Assembly: GCA_002104905.1 (NCBI GenBank)
Contig: MCFE01000644.1
Coordinates: 1-50,148, forward strand
DNA: 50,148 bases
Direction of reading: 5' to 3'
Source: Basidiobolus meristosporus CBS 931.73
Lineage: Eukaryota > Basidiobolomycota > Basidiobolomycetes > Basidiobolales > Basidiobolaceae
The position numbers and the translations under genes are program-made. The notes beneath the pieces are model-generated. The model did not search any database. It had not been told where the DNA came from and saw only the letters and a list, made by a program, of their open reading frames with translations. Numbering within the stretch: the stretch's first letter is position 1; each line of letters starts with the position of its first letter. Positions 31,101 through 41,371 of this stretch are shown here, in pieces.

Positions 31101-32140
31101 AATGCTGACTATAGTATATACTATAAGTCATATAGAGCAAATTCAGTTCTCTTAGCTCTATATGTGGATGATCTTATTATAGCTGCCAATAACCTGGAAA
31201 CATTGGAAGAGACTAAATCCAGCCTATCTAAGGAGTTCAAGATGTCCAATCTAGGAGAACTTAGTTACTACTTAGGGATTAAGTTCTCCATAGACAGAAG
31301 TACCCAGACTATCACCCTAAGTCAACCCAAGTATGTTCAAGATATACTAAAGAAGTACCAACTGGAAGACTGTAAACCGGCAGCTACCCCAATGGAGACA
31401 AACCTTATCTTGGTCAAAACTCAACCAAATCAAGAGAGCTTGGTGCCATCTGAAAGCCCTGACTTTCCTTAGCAATCTATGGTCAGCAGTCTGATGTATA
31501 GCATGCTTGGAACACATCCAGATATCACATATTCAGTGGGAGTTGTCAGCCAACATAATCAGAACTATGGATCTGATCATATTGCAGCAGTTAAGCGGAT
31601 TTTTAGATACCTAAAAGGAGTTGCTGATGTCTGCTTAAGATACACTTATAAGGATTCAGAACAGGATCTTGTGGGATACTCTGATGCTGATTGAGGAGAA
31701 AATTTGGAAGACAGAAGATCCACCACAGGATACACCTTTCTTTACTGTAAAGGAGCAATTTCACGGAATTCAAGAAAGCAACCTACCGTAGCACTTTCTG
31801 CCACAGAGGCAGAGTACATGGCAGCCTGTGAAGCTACAAAAGAAGCAATGTGGTTAAGAAACTGTTTACAGATTTAGGCCTATGTCAAAAAATGCCTATT
31901 ACTATATTTCAAGATAATCAAGGATGTATACAATTAGGTAGAAATCCAACCTTTCATGCTAGAACCAAGTACATAGATATTAGACAACATTTCATACATG
32001 AAGCTAGAGAGAATAACTTAGTTAGCTTAGTTTACTGTCCTACAGATGAAATGATTGCAGACATATTTACCAAACCATTAGCTAGAGACAAGTTTGAATA
32101 TCTTGGGTCAAAATTAGGACTGGTCAGTATGAAAATTTAG
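28198..32140 (+). pseudogene. copia gag-pol (gag, protease, integrase, RT, RNase H), disabled
   Basis: Starts at ATG MSTTAITEIFPSAEKL and is one long frame order gag-PR-IN-RT-RH, as in Ty1/copia. Gag has VWKVKMKMLL and a CX2CX4HX4C knuckle at about 28871-28912. Protease DSGAS is near 29036. Integrase has the HHCC region (LWHRRFGHINF, CEACIYGKQ) at about 29430-29570 and DDYTRYMW. RT has NQKSIGCRWVFKTRYKADG and the ALYVDDLII active site near 31170. RNase H has SATEAEYMA and FQDNQGCIQL. Lesions: in-frame stops at 28526, 29030, about 29090, 31038, 31470 and 31692; an extra A in a 7-A run near 30150; and a lost base near 31848. It cannot encode a working polyprotein but clearly descends from an active one. 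Confidence 0.9.
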
Positions 32141-32142
32141 CT

Positions 32143-32151
32143 GAGTGGGAG
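32143..32151 (+). other. polypurine tract
   Basis: GAGTGGGAG directly before the right LTR, the expected plus-strand primer site for this element class. Its complement is found in the same position next to the LTR at 26520-26856. Confidence 0.7.
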
Positions 32152-32500
32152 TGTTGTAAAAATTTGTAAATCCACCTAAATATTCACCTAACTTAGTCAC
32201 TTAGATCATTACCCTCAAATCCTAGAGAATACTGACCAAATTCCTAGTTGGGATTTACTTAGAATATTTTCACCAAAATACCAGGTACCCAGAACATGAA
32301 AATTCTCAACGTTGTCCAAACTGCCCCAAACTTTGCACACATGTTCTTGGGACCTTTCTTAACCTATTCTACGTGTTTGTAATGCCAAGACCAGGTAAAA
32401 GTATAAGTACTACTTTTACATTCAATAAATCATTAAGTGAAAACCACATAATATACTTGTCCTCCCAATCAATTCCAATATCTCCAAGACTCTTTCAACA
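32152..32500 (+). repeat. right LTR of the complete copia element
   Basis: 349 bp, TGTTG...CAACA, aligned to the left LTR over its whole length with scattered substitutions and one single-base indel. Confidence 0.9.
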
Positions 32501-34045
32501 CCTAGGTTATTGGTGGCTATAATAAGATTATCCACATATAGAGCTAATAGAACTGGATTTGCTCTATCTGACTTATGGTATATACTATAGTCAGCATTAC
32601 TTCTCTTGAAACTCAAAGATTCCAAATAAGAATCTATCTTGCAATTCCAGGCTATTAGTGATTGTTTGAGACTATATAGAGACTTTTTAAGCCTGCAGAC
32701 CAAACAAGGGTTATCTTGGTCAACACACCCATCAGTCTGGTCTGTACACACATCCTCATTAAGTTCTCCATTCAAAAATGCAGCTTTTACATCCATTTGA
32801 TGAATAAAAAACTTACATTTGGATACAATAGCCAACATTAATATAATGAAATTAAACTTGGCTACCAGTGCAAAGGTCTCAGTATTGTCAAGTCTGTTTG
32901 TTTGAGAGTATCCTTTGGCCATAAGTCTTGCTTTATATCTTTCAATTGTACAATCAGCCTTGTATTTTGTCTTAAAGACCCATCTGCATCCAGTTGATAT
33001 TTGGTTGATTGGTAATTTGACCAAGTGCCAGGTTTGATTTTCCATCAGGGCTTAATATTCCTCAGTCATTGCAGATCTCCAAAACTTTGTCTGAGGGCTA
33101 TCTAGGGCCTCTTTTACAGTCTGGGGCTCATCAATATGGACTGAATAGGCATAGGCTAAGTTTGCACCCTCATTAATATATTAATTTGGGCTATTTTTGT
33201 CCAGTTAGTTCTCATGGCATTTGATACTGGAATGATCACTTCTGGGATATTCCCGGGCACTAATTCTGGCAGAACTTCAGTTGTAGAGTCCTCTGGAGTG
33301 AGAAAGTTTTCACTGTTTTGCTCTGATTCAATCCTGACCATTGGTGGACTTGAGATCAAATTTTTGTCATCATCTGATGTAATTTCTGGTGAAAATTTAG
33401 AGTTTTCATCAAACAGCACATTGCAGGACCTGATCAGCTTCTTTGCTTTGGTATTGCAGAGTCTGTGTGCCTTACTCTTATTGAGGTAGCCCCAAAATAT
33501 GCATTTACACTCTTTGGCCCAAATTTTGACTGATTTCCAGCCAGTTTTTTGGCATATGCTGTACACCCAAATATTCTTAGATGTTCTGCATTTGGTCTGT
33601 ATCCATACCACTCTGCAGATGGAGTAGAATCACAAAGTATTCAATTATAACTCCTATTTTTAAGGTATACAGCTGTAGAAACTGATTTTGCCCAATTATC
33701 ATGTGATAATTTTTGATCATGGATCATAGATCTTGCCATATCAGTTATTGATCTGTTCTCTCATTCAACTAGTCCATTTTGCTCTGGGGAGTATGGTACA
33801 GTAGTCTCTTGCTTTATCCCAAGAGTTTTGCAGAAGTGGATGAAGAGTTTTGAGGTATATTCTCCACCATTGTCAGAGTGTATTTTCTTGATTTTTTCAC
33901 CAGTTTCTCTCTCCACCATTGCTTGTGAGGAATATTCAGAGTAGGTGTCTTTTATTATATTTGATTCTTTACCAAGTTTGTTCTTGTACAGGCAAAAATA
34001 CTTTTCTGTCATTGTAACTATTGACCACAGCTGCATTCTTATCAA
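32501..34045 (-). pseudogene. older copia element: RT start and integrase
   Basis: Continues the minus-strand element interrupted at 27816. Going along the minus strand: integrase pieces (GEYTSKLFIHFCKTLGIKQETTVPYSPEQNG), the IN-RT linker (CNTKAKKLI, EVIIPVSNA), then RT (GCRWVFKTKYKADC, FIHQMDVKAAFLNGEL) up to ALYVDNLIIATNNL. In that active-site motif the usual YVDD is YVDN. Several stops and frame changes. The insertion junction falls just after this motif. Confidence 0.88.
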
Positions 34046-34345
34046 GTCCCTGCTGGTGGAGTTTACAGTTGTTTTGACTTGGAAGCTTTAGTACATTGAC
34101 ATCTCAAAGGATGCTGGACCCAGCACATACTTTTGTTAAGATGCCAACCAAGTTGGGGATTGTAGCTCAATTGTTTTCCCTTGGCAAGCTTGTGGCTTTA
34201 TACCCCATCACATTAGATTAGAGACAGAACCCAAGCATTACTAGCAAGCTTTTGCCAGAGGTTATTGCACCCAGTGAGCCCCCCCCCCCCACACAAAACA
34301 CTTGAGAAGTGTTGGACATATCTCTCCCTTGGACTTATAAACCAC
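34046..34345. other. unrecognised segment with a poly-C run, replacing part of gag and integrase
   Basis: About 300 bp inside the older copia element that does not match the complete copy. It includes a run of 12 C at 34279-34290. The expected gag C-terminus, protease and integrase start are missing here, so a deletion or replacement occurred. Confidence 0.5.
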
Positions 34346-34630
34346 CACAGTGCTTGAGGATTGAATAAACCATTTGTCTTTAACATTAAGGCAAATGCAA
34401 TTAAAGGCACTTTGTTCTTCTTCTGGTACTTTAAGGCTTCCACTCCCGTGTTTCTAGGAGGGCATTCTTCTCCCATGACAATATCCCAAAGGCCTCTTTC
34501 TTGTAGCAGCATCTTCATCTTCATCTTCCACACTCTGTAGTTAGATCCATCCAACTTTTCAGCAGAGGGAAAAATTCCAGTAATAGCAGTAGCAGACATT
34601 GCAGAGTATAACAGCTTGTGGCTCATAACC
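34346..34630 (-). pseudogene. older copia element: gag start
   Basis: Minus-strand gag N-terminus with MSATAITGIFPSAEKLDGSN, VWKMKMKMLLQERGLWDIV and EECPPRNTG, preceded by the primer-binding site next to the LTR at 34631. The initiator ATG is intact here. Confidence 0.8.
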
Positions 34631-34876
34631 TGTTGTAAGAGTCTTGGAGATATTGGAAGTGATTGGGAGGACAAGTAGATTAGACTTGTTCCGTTGGATA
34701 GTGCCACATTGAGCCATGAGTGCCAAATGATGCCATAGTGTGCCAGAGAGGCCAAGTGAGCCTCTACCTGGCCACAGAGTGTGAAACATAGCTCTGCATC
34801 TTCATGCATAGCAGCCCAATGATCTAAGTGACTAAGTTAGGTGAATATTTAGGTGTAAATGCAAATTTTCACAACA
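34631..34876 (-). repeat. older copia element: 5' LTR, interrupted by a MITE
   Basis: The two ends match the LTR family (TGTTGTAAGAG and CACAACA). The middle is replaced by a Harbinger-type terminal fragment at 34682-34817, so about 230 bp of LTR are missing. Confidence 0.75.
34682..34817 (+). mobile_element. one-armed MITE fragment (AGACTTGTTCC family)
   Basis: Starts AGACTTGTTCCGTTGG, with the ATAGTGCCACATTGAGCCATGA-like subterminal words shared with the element at 47617. It is preceded by ATT, a usual target for the family, but has no opposite terminus. It ends abruptly in LTR sequence, so part of it and part of the LTR were lost together. Confidence 0.65.
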
Positions 34877-34924
34877 AATATCACTTGTGCTGAGAATCAA
34901 GAAAACATTTGAGCATGTATCTTA

Positions 34925-35890
34925 TTCACCAAGTCATTGTTTGGGGATGATTCTTGCTATATAACAATGGGATACATGGCAATTGATGAAGAATTGATCA
35001 TAATGCATGGAAAATTAGATAAGTCAAGCTAATTGTGCCAACCAAATTCAACTCAGTCTGCTGCCATCATTGATAATTCTAAATATGATTTACGCATCTG
35101 AATGGTCTTTTTTCACTAAGTCCATCACTACCACTTGATTTCCTTTTGACACATTTGAAGAGATCAATACCAAGTACTGTGGACCATCCACCCCAACCTA
35201 CTAAGGAGATCCCTTGTCAAGCTTCTCTGCTGTTACAAGAACTATTGCCCAACAAGGTTTAATCCCACCATCCACAGTAAGAAAAGTCCTAAATGCTTTC
35301 ATTCCCAGCTGACAGCAATGGAGAACCATCTTTCAGAGGGTAGGAGTGATGTAGAGCAATCTTGAAATGCTAGGCTCAGAGCTCTAATCAACTTTCATAT
35401 CTCTGAATGTTCAGCAACAGGTTCTGTGTCAGTAGTATTTTGAGAACCATTTCAGTGAGGATTAACAAACCATCTAGAGTGCAAAAACACTTTTATTCTT
35501 CAAATACAAGGCAAACTGTCTGAAGTCTTGGGCACTCTCTGAGATTGATGGGAATATCATCTGGTTTAGTGGGCCAAATGCTGGAAGTGGTATGAAAAGT
35601 ACTCTGGGTAGAGAACCACACAGAATCCGGTAGAGGGAAGAAATGTATGGCACATCTAGCCAATAAAGGAAAGGATTGTCAGAGGGCAGGATATTTTACA
35701 GCTTGCAGAAAGCCAAGCAATGGGGTACTTAGCAGGAAACAGACACTATGCAGTGAGATATTTAATCATTTCACAGTGAGAGCTGAGCATTCATTTGCGT
35801 ATTTACAGAGAATTAACATATTGGCAGGTAAATACAGATTAATGACATATGTACTTATTGTAGATACTTATATAGACTTCCCAATATGAT
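34925..35890 (+). pseudogene. dead Harbinger transposase copy
   Basis: Aligns throughout with the transposase gene and its leader at 40130-41090, including the words for CGPST, RSLVKLLCYYKNYCPT, HSQLTAMENHL and GVLSRKQ. Many stops and frame changes are present, and the 3' end diverges after about 35850. No terminal inverted repeats were found around it. It lies directly beyond the older copia LTR. Confidence 0.7.
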
Positions 35891-35929
35891 GGAATATAAG
35901 TCACTAGTATAGATTCTGATCTCTGATAC

Positions 35930-36689
35930 CTAAAGCAATATGAGCACCATTTTTATCTGTGATCCAGAATCCAGAACTGTCAAGGCTGAAACTCAGTCCT
36001 TCTGCATTGGCCTTGGCTATTTCTGGCTCATAGAGTACTTCTTTGAAGTAAATGCATGGCTTCCTTCACTGCTTCAAAGGTTTACTTGGTTAGTTCCTTC
36101 TTGCACTGCATCAATTGGTTCATTTTCACACATGAGAACTAATTTGATTGGAGTTTCTTAGTATTGGGTCAAGAGTTTTGTTTGATGTGAGCGGAGTTGA
36201 GATGCTCCAGAACCAATATACCAAATCTGAGAATCTTTGCTTATGGACATATTTAGTGCAGGTATGAATAGTCTATCTTCAGTTGTTGCAACATTTCAAT
36301 ATTCAGGCTTTTTCTGCCAACTATCTCTATTTTAAAGCACCTTTTTGATGTGTGTCCTGTCCTTATGCAGTAGTTAGAGAACAGGTTGCTATTGCCTTTA
36401 AAGGGGTCTGAGTACATCCTCTGTTGGCTAGTTTTGCTTATCAAAGCATTTTGCTCTTCCTTCTTACTGGCACCTGATTTACGTAATTCTTCATCAAGGG
36501 GCCTTCCATATATATAATAAGAGGTCAAATCTTCAGTTAGGACCTGTAGAGCTGATACAAGACCCTGAAACCTGTCTGTCAAGCTATCAGGACGCTGTCT
36601 ATCACATCTTTAGCAATAGTTGGTATGCCCAAAAATTTCATCTCATCATCCAACAGGTTAATCTGCTAATAGATTTTTCATCACATCTT
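35930..36689 (-). pseudogene. copia fragment: gag C-terminus, protease and start of integrase
   Basis: Minus-strand remnant. 36253-36582 encodes gag residues including FQGLVSALQ, GRPLDEELRKSGASKKEEQNALIS and a zinc-knuckle region in which key Cys are lost (LFSNYC and RCFK). 35940-36250 covers the protease to integrase stretch. It is separated from its own gag start by the solo LTR at 36695. Confidence 0.8.
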
Positions 36690-36694
36690 CTGGC

Positions 36695-37041
36695 TACTGC
36701 AAAAAATTATAATACCACCTAAGTATTCACCTACTTAGTCACTTAGATCATTACCTTCAAATCCTAGAGAACACAGACCAGATTCCTGTTGGGACTTACT
36801 TAGAATATATTCATCAAAATACCAGGTACCCAGAGCATGAAAATACTCAAAGTTGTCCAAACAGCCCCAAGCTTTGCACACATGTTCTTGGGACCTTCCT
36901 TAACCTATTCTACATGTTTGTAATGCTAAGACCATGTCAAAGTATAAATGCTACTTTTACATTGAATAAATCATTAAGTGAAAACTGCATAATATACTTG
37001 TTCCCCTAATTGCTTCCAATGTCTCCAAGACTCTTACAGCA
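36695..37041 (+). repeat. solo copia LTR with target duplication CTGGC
   Basis: 347 bp alignable with the copia LTR family in plus orientation, ends slightly decayed (TACTGCAAA and TTACAGCA). It is flanked by perfect CTGGC copies at 36690-36694 and 37042-37046 and interrupts a minus-strand gag fragment. It is a solo LTR left by recombination of a full insertion. Confidence 0.85.
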
Positions 37042-37046
37042 CTGGC

Positions 37047-37219
37047 AGCATATTTATGGTAAAGAATTGACCTCTGACATACATTTTCTGAGCAGCAATG
37101 CCTTCCAGGTATTCTTTGCTGTTTTTACACTTGAACATTAAATTTGCAATTTATCTACATCTTTAGGACAAATGTAGCTGAAGGTACTTTGTACTTCCTT
37201 CAAGTTCTTAAAGGCTTCC
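37047..37219 (-). pseudogene. copia gag fragment between two LTR insertions
   Basis: Continues, on the minus strand, the gag interrupted at 36689. It runs towards the gag start until 37219, where the next insertion begins. Confidence 0.65.
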
Positions 37220-37862
37220 TGTTGTGCATCAACATTTAAAACTTAGCCAATTTCACTCTGTTAGAAAATCTGGTACCCTAACTAAGTTTCCCTAGCCCAA
37301 ACATAATTAAACCCTGCTATGGTTAATTTTATTACTTCTCAGAATCTATTTTTAGCTGTCATACCTGATCAGCTTTCTGGTGGTCATTACATCCTCAACT
37401 GATCTGCTAAGCCTTTCCAAAGGATTAGTCATCTGAGATCCATCCAACCACTTAGTAGTTACCAAGACATCAGCTGATTAATGATTCAATTTTTCATTTA
37501 TCTTATGCACCTATCAACACCCAAACAAAATTCAATTAGTCCAGCCTCTTGGTGCTTACTAGTTCAACTTGATCAGAAAAGTATAACTAAAGATTACTGA
37601 ACCTTTGGGCTTACTGTGTGTCTCAACAAAATTAAGAAATCAACAATTCCATTCTAGTTTCCACCCAAGCCTAGCCTGTATAGCAAGGCAACTCTGTTGC
37701 CTTTATAGCCCAACTCTATTATATACAAAACCAATATTGGACCAGAACTTCTCTGCTAATATTTTTGTCACCATTGACAATTCTAAGATTCTGCACCTAG
37801 TTGTCACTTAGGTTCAGTTACTCATTCAAGAGTTATATTATACTTTTCTCTTGGATGTAGCA
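37220..37862. repeat. putative solo LTR of a second family
   Basis: 643 bp beginning TGTTGTGCATC and ending GATGTAGCA, thus TG...CA, flanked by CTTCC (37215-37219) and TTTCC (37863-37867). Gag sequence is interrupted exactly at these points and resumes on the other side. The interior has no ORF and no match to the 348-bp LTR family. Orientation is unknown. Another type of insertion is possible. Confidence 0.5.
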
Positions 37863-37908
37863 TTTCCTCTTCTATGCTTTTAGAAGGGCATTCTTTGCTA
37901 ATGACAAT
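37863..37908 (-). pseudogene. copia gag fragment left of the Harbinger element
   Basis: A short minus-strand gag piece (the ECPP-type region) ending with AAT, the target of the Harbinger insertion. It resumes at 41372. Confidence 0.6.
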
Positions 37909-38651
37909 AGACTTGTTCCATCGTACCGTGCCAGGGCGCGCGGCGCGATCCACGGTTGCAAAGAACAATCGGGCGTGATATTATAGCTACCAGAAGGCAG
38001 GATTGTTCTTGGACGATTTTGCACTATGCGGGACGATCTCGCACACTATGGCACAATCTGACACGATGAGGTCGGCGCGGATGATCGCGCCAACTCGTAA
38101 TGTTTGCATCACGTGCGCGATTGGATACCGCTATAATGGCAGGTAAAATCCGGTATTTGGATATGTTTCTTTAATGTAAATGGAAATAAATGTGTATCAC
38201 ACTATAAACTACACTGATACTTACCATTTTGGTTACCCTCACTCCAATTGGACGGTATCTCAGTGGTTAATTGGTCCAAAAGTATCCTGAAACTGGCAGC
38301 CCCCAATTGGCTCATTGACTACTGAAAAAGCTACCTGATTTGCCATTAAATATCCCATTTTGCCCATTGAGCAAGTAAATCCCTGATCCTAGTGATTGGA
38401 CAAGGTGTCATAGCTAGCACGCAAGCGATCGTGTAGGTGCGAAACAGATCCAATAGCTGCACTGGTAGTACAGATGACATATATATATGCAGGGTGTTTA
38501 TTTATAGGGGTTCTGTCTCAAATGTGAGAAAACCTTGATATTACTTATATCAAAAATTTGATGATCACTGATTTGCGATGGCTCGATTTGGATCGCAAAA
38601 AAAAAGGGTTGTCGGGATCATTACGAATGTGAGCGATTCAAAGTGATCGCA
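37909..38651. other. left non-coding part of the Harbinger element
   Basis: 743 bp without ORFs. Rich in GCGATC/GATCGC words (near 38085, 38430, 38590 and 38650) and CGCG blocks close to the terminus, unlike the AT-rich surroundings. These may be transposase or accessory-protein binding sites (inference). Confidence 0.5.
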
Positions 38652-39944
38652 TCATCTTCTCCTGGGTTTTTTTCTCACAGGGATTACTACTGAAGCATTT
38701 GGTAGTGACTCACTTTGCACTCCTATACTACTTCCTGGCTGACTATCATCTTGGCTACTGGTGTATTTGTAGTCAGTATTTTGCCTCCTAGTTGATGAGT
38801 GCAATGCTGCAGCTTGGCCGCGCTGAATTGCTCCGACTGAACCAACTGAACCGGCCTGTAGTGCCACGCGCTGATGCGTTCTTTTACTTGCCAAAGGCTC
38901 CGGTGGTTGAGGCACTTCATGTTGGTCATCATCAGTCAGTTCACCAGAAGTAACTCGCTGATGGTCAGGCAAGACGGCACGCGCAGGCACGCCTTGACGC
39001 GTTGAGATGGCCCTTGGCTGAGTTCAATGTGATGCTGCATGTTGACACAACTTGGTCCGCTCCAATGGACTCGTGTCTAAATGAGCAGTTTGGTGAGTTC
39101 TTGTAGTTTTGCTCTGAAGCGCGCGCGTTGACCCAATGTGGGTTGACTCAATGCGCGTTGACCCAACGTGGGTTGACTCAATGCGCGTTGACTCAACGCG
39201 GGGCGTTCTGGTAAAGGGTGTTGGCATACTCTGGACTGACGTGCGCCGGCGCGCTGTGGTTGCAAGAGATGGTAGGGAATCCAGCAAGGCGTGCTGGCGC
39301 AATCTGGACAATGTTGCTCGCGGTCTGTATTCTTCCTCCTGAAGCTCACCATCTGATTCCTCAAGGTATTCACTTACCCTCTGTCTGATACTTTGGAGCT
39401 GTTGCCTGGATGAGTCCTGTGTATATTGCTCTCGGAAGCCACTTAGCTCTACTAATATATCACGTAGTACATTAGTCATTTGAGGCAAAAACTCATTCAA
39501 AATCTCTTTGGTTCCCAAAGTTGAGGCACAAACGGACGCGTCCGGCCCGTACTGTGCAAATTGCGCGCGAAATTGTTCCTGTGCGGCTTCTTTGTCAAAT
39601 CCCCTCACTCTCAGCTCATTCTTGATTTCAATACTTGTCTTGTTATATATCTTTTTACATACATCGGCTGGCATCTTGATGTAGAACTCATGCCACAGCT
39701 TTCTACTCAAATTCTTCCATCTTTGTCGACTCTCTGAGGTATCTAGTTCTGCTAGATTAATCAGTAGTGCCCAAATATCTGTATGAAGGCTCATCATAGA
39801 CACTTGGGCCATACTAAAATCATTTGGCAAGAACTCAAATGGATCCGACATTGACTTTTCCGGTCCGGACCGCGCTTGTGAGCTGGGGGATGGGTTTTGT
39901 CTGGGTTGTACTAAAGATGAGTTGAGGCTTGGTATGAGGACCAT
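38652..39944 (-). pseudogene. Harbinger accessory protein, one in-frame stop
   Basis: ATG at 39942-39944. The frame is open for 306 codons to a TGA at 39024-39026 and continues in the same frame to 38652 (about 430 codons in all). The N-terminal part (DPFEFLPNDFSMAQVSM, RQRWKNLSRKLWHEFYIKMP, IEIKNELRVRG) is helical. It occupies the place of the Myb-like DNA-binding protein that Harbinger elements need, but I cannot confirm a Myb fold. The C-terminal half is Ser/Arg-rich with a short tandem peptide repeat (STRIESTHVG type) and ends in a basic KKPRRR. It is unclear whether the stop makes a natural end at 306 residues or inactivates the protein. Confidence 0.55.
39124..39206 (-). repeat. coding minisatellite in the accessory gene
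   Basis: About 2.7 copies of a 30-bp unit (GTTGACTCAATGCGC plus GTTGACCCAACGTGG), each unit itself two related 15-mers. In the minus-strand gene it encodes the repeating STRIESTHVG/STHIGSTR peptide. Confidence 0.75.
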
Positions 39945-40303
39945 AGCAACGGATTTGGATACTTATACAGCAGGATATTGGCATCAACCTGGTCTTATAT
40001 GAAATATATATGAAAACTAAAGTGATTGTTGAATTTTCCATATATTATGCATGATGCATCTTGGATCGCGTTGACACGGATCAGATCACATCAATCGCAG
40101 ATTTCCTATTTGATTATAGACCTATGATTAAACCATCAATAGAAGTACCAAGGCATTGTTTGCGGATGATTTTTGCGACATAATGATGAGATACATGGCA
40201 ATTGATGGAGATTTAACCAAAATGTGTTAAAAATCAGATAAATAATGCAGATTGCGCCAAATCGATTCATACCGCCTCCATACAATCATCCATCAATTTT
40301 AAT
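39945..40303. other. divergent promoter region inside the Harbinger element
   Basis: 359 bp between the starts of the accessory gene and the transposase. It contains TGGATCGCGTTGACACGG and several ATCGCA/GATC words. Part of it, from about 40130, is also present in the dead copy at 34925. Confidence 0.5.
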
Positions 40304-41188
40304 ATGACTTGCTCATCTGAATGGTCTTTTCTCATCAATCCCATCACTACTACTGGATTTCCTTTTGACACACTGGAGGAGATCTATACCAAGTACTGTG
40401 GACCATCAACCCCAATCTACTCAAGGAGATCCCTTGTTAAGCTTCTCTGCTATTACAAGAACTATTGCCCCACAAGGTTTCATCCCACCATCCATGGCAA
40501 CAAAAGTCCTAGAAGCTTTCATTCCCAGCTGACAGCAATGGAGAACCACCTTGCAGAGGGTATGAATGACTTAGAGCAAGCTTGGAATACTAGGTTCAGA
40601 AGCTCCAATAGACTTCCATATCCCAGAGTTTTCAGCAACAGGTTCCATATAAGGAGTATTTTGGATACCTTCCCAGTGAGGATTAACAGACCTTCTAGAG
40701 GGCAGAGGCACTTTTATTCTGGCAAGTACAAGGCACACTGTGTGAAGTTTCAAGCACTGTCTGACATTGAGGGTAATATCATCTGGTTTAGTGGGCCATT
40801 TGCTGGAAGTAGGCATGACAAAGCACTCTGGGTAGAGAATCATCCTGAATTCAGTAGAGGGGAGAAATGTATGGCAGACTTAGCCTATATAGGAGAGGAT
40901 TGTCAGAGATTAGGGTGTATTACAGCTTATAGGAAGCCAAGGAATGGTGTGCTTAGCAGGAAGCAGAAGCTCTACAATGAGATATTTAATCATTTCAGAG
41001 TAAGGGTAGAGCACACATTTGGATATCTGAAGAGATTCAGCATATTGGCAGGTAAATACAGAGGAAAGTCATATGTAGGAGAAAACAGCAGAATAGATAA
41101 AATAGTTAAGATACTTATTAATGCACAGTATGTTCATACAAGAAGACATCCACTGAGAGATATGTGTCTGGAGCATTATGAAGAGTAA
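40304..41188 (+). CDS. PIF/Harbinger transposase (DDE_Tnp_4 type)
   Basis: 294 residues, ATG at 40304 to TAA, uninterrupted. The catalytic core has DTFPVRI (first Asp, near residue 121), the family signature YKAHCVKFQALSDIEGNI followed by GSRHDKALW, MADLAYIG (second Asp, near 192), and HFRVRVEHTFGYLKRF (Glu, near 236). This D-D-E spacing and motif set are those of DDE_Tnp_4 nucleases of PIF/Harbinger elements. The enzyme should cut at the AGACTTGTTCC termini and insert with a 3-bp duplication. It has a helical N-terminal region but no obvious separate DNA-binding domain, consistent with a need for the accessory protein. The intact frame makes this the best candidate for an active enzyme in the window. 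Confidence 0.9.
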   Translation: MTCSSEWSFLINPITTTGFPFDTLEEIYTKYCGPSTPIYSRRSLVKLLCYYKNYCPTRFHPTIHGNKSPRSFHSQLTAMENHLAEGMNDLEQAWNTRFRSSNRLPYPRVFSNRFHIRSILDTFPVRINRPSRGQRHFYSGKYKAHCVKFQALSDIEGNIIWFSGPFAGSRHDKALWVENHPEFSRGEKCMADLAYIGEDCQRLGCITAYRKPRNGVLSRKQKLYNEIFNHFRVRVEHTFGYLKRFSILAGKYRGKSYVGENSRIDKIVKILINAQYVHTRRHPLRDMCLEHYEE

Positions 41189-41371
41189 ATAAAGCAAGGA
41201 AAGCACTATTCTGAGCAACATAAGTAAGATTGAGTAAAATTACCAGTAACTGTATCATACCACTGGCATCATGGTAGAAATTATAGTGCCAGATAGTGCC
41301 ATAGAGTGCCAGATCAATCCGGCACTATAAACAGGCTGGCACTATGTGGCACTATCCAACGGAACAAGTCT

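Larger units (their letters stand above)
27817..32500 (+). mobile_element. complete but inactive Ty1/copia LTR retrotransposon
   Basis: 4684 bp: left LTR 27817-28164, primer-binding site 28165-28177, gag-pol 28198-32140, polypurine tract 32143-32151, right LTR 32152-32500. Flanked by GCTAG (27812-27816) and CCTAG (32501-32505), a 5-bp target duplication with one change. It lies inside the reverse transcriptase of an oppositely oriented older copia copy, between codons for NNL and ATLE. About 16-17 differences between the two LTRs, counted by eye, make it an old insertion. Internal stops and frame changes make it non-autonomous. Confidence 0.92.
37909..41371 (+). mobile_element. PIF/Harbinger-type DNA transposon with two genes
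   Basis: 3463 bp. Left end AGACTTGTTCCATCG and right end the complement of AGACTTGTTCCGTTGG, then GTGCCA words on both sides. Flanked by AAT at 37906-37908 and 41372-41374. It carries a DDE transposase (40304-41188, plus) and a divergent accessory gene (38652-39944, minus, with one in-frame stop). Two divergent genes, short terminal repeats and a 3-bp duplication define PIF/Harbinger. It interrupts a minus-strand copia gag that continues on both sides. Confidence 0.85.
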
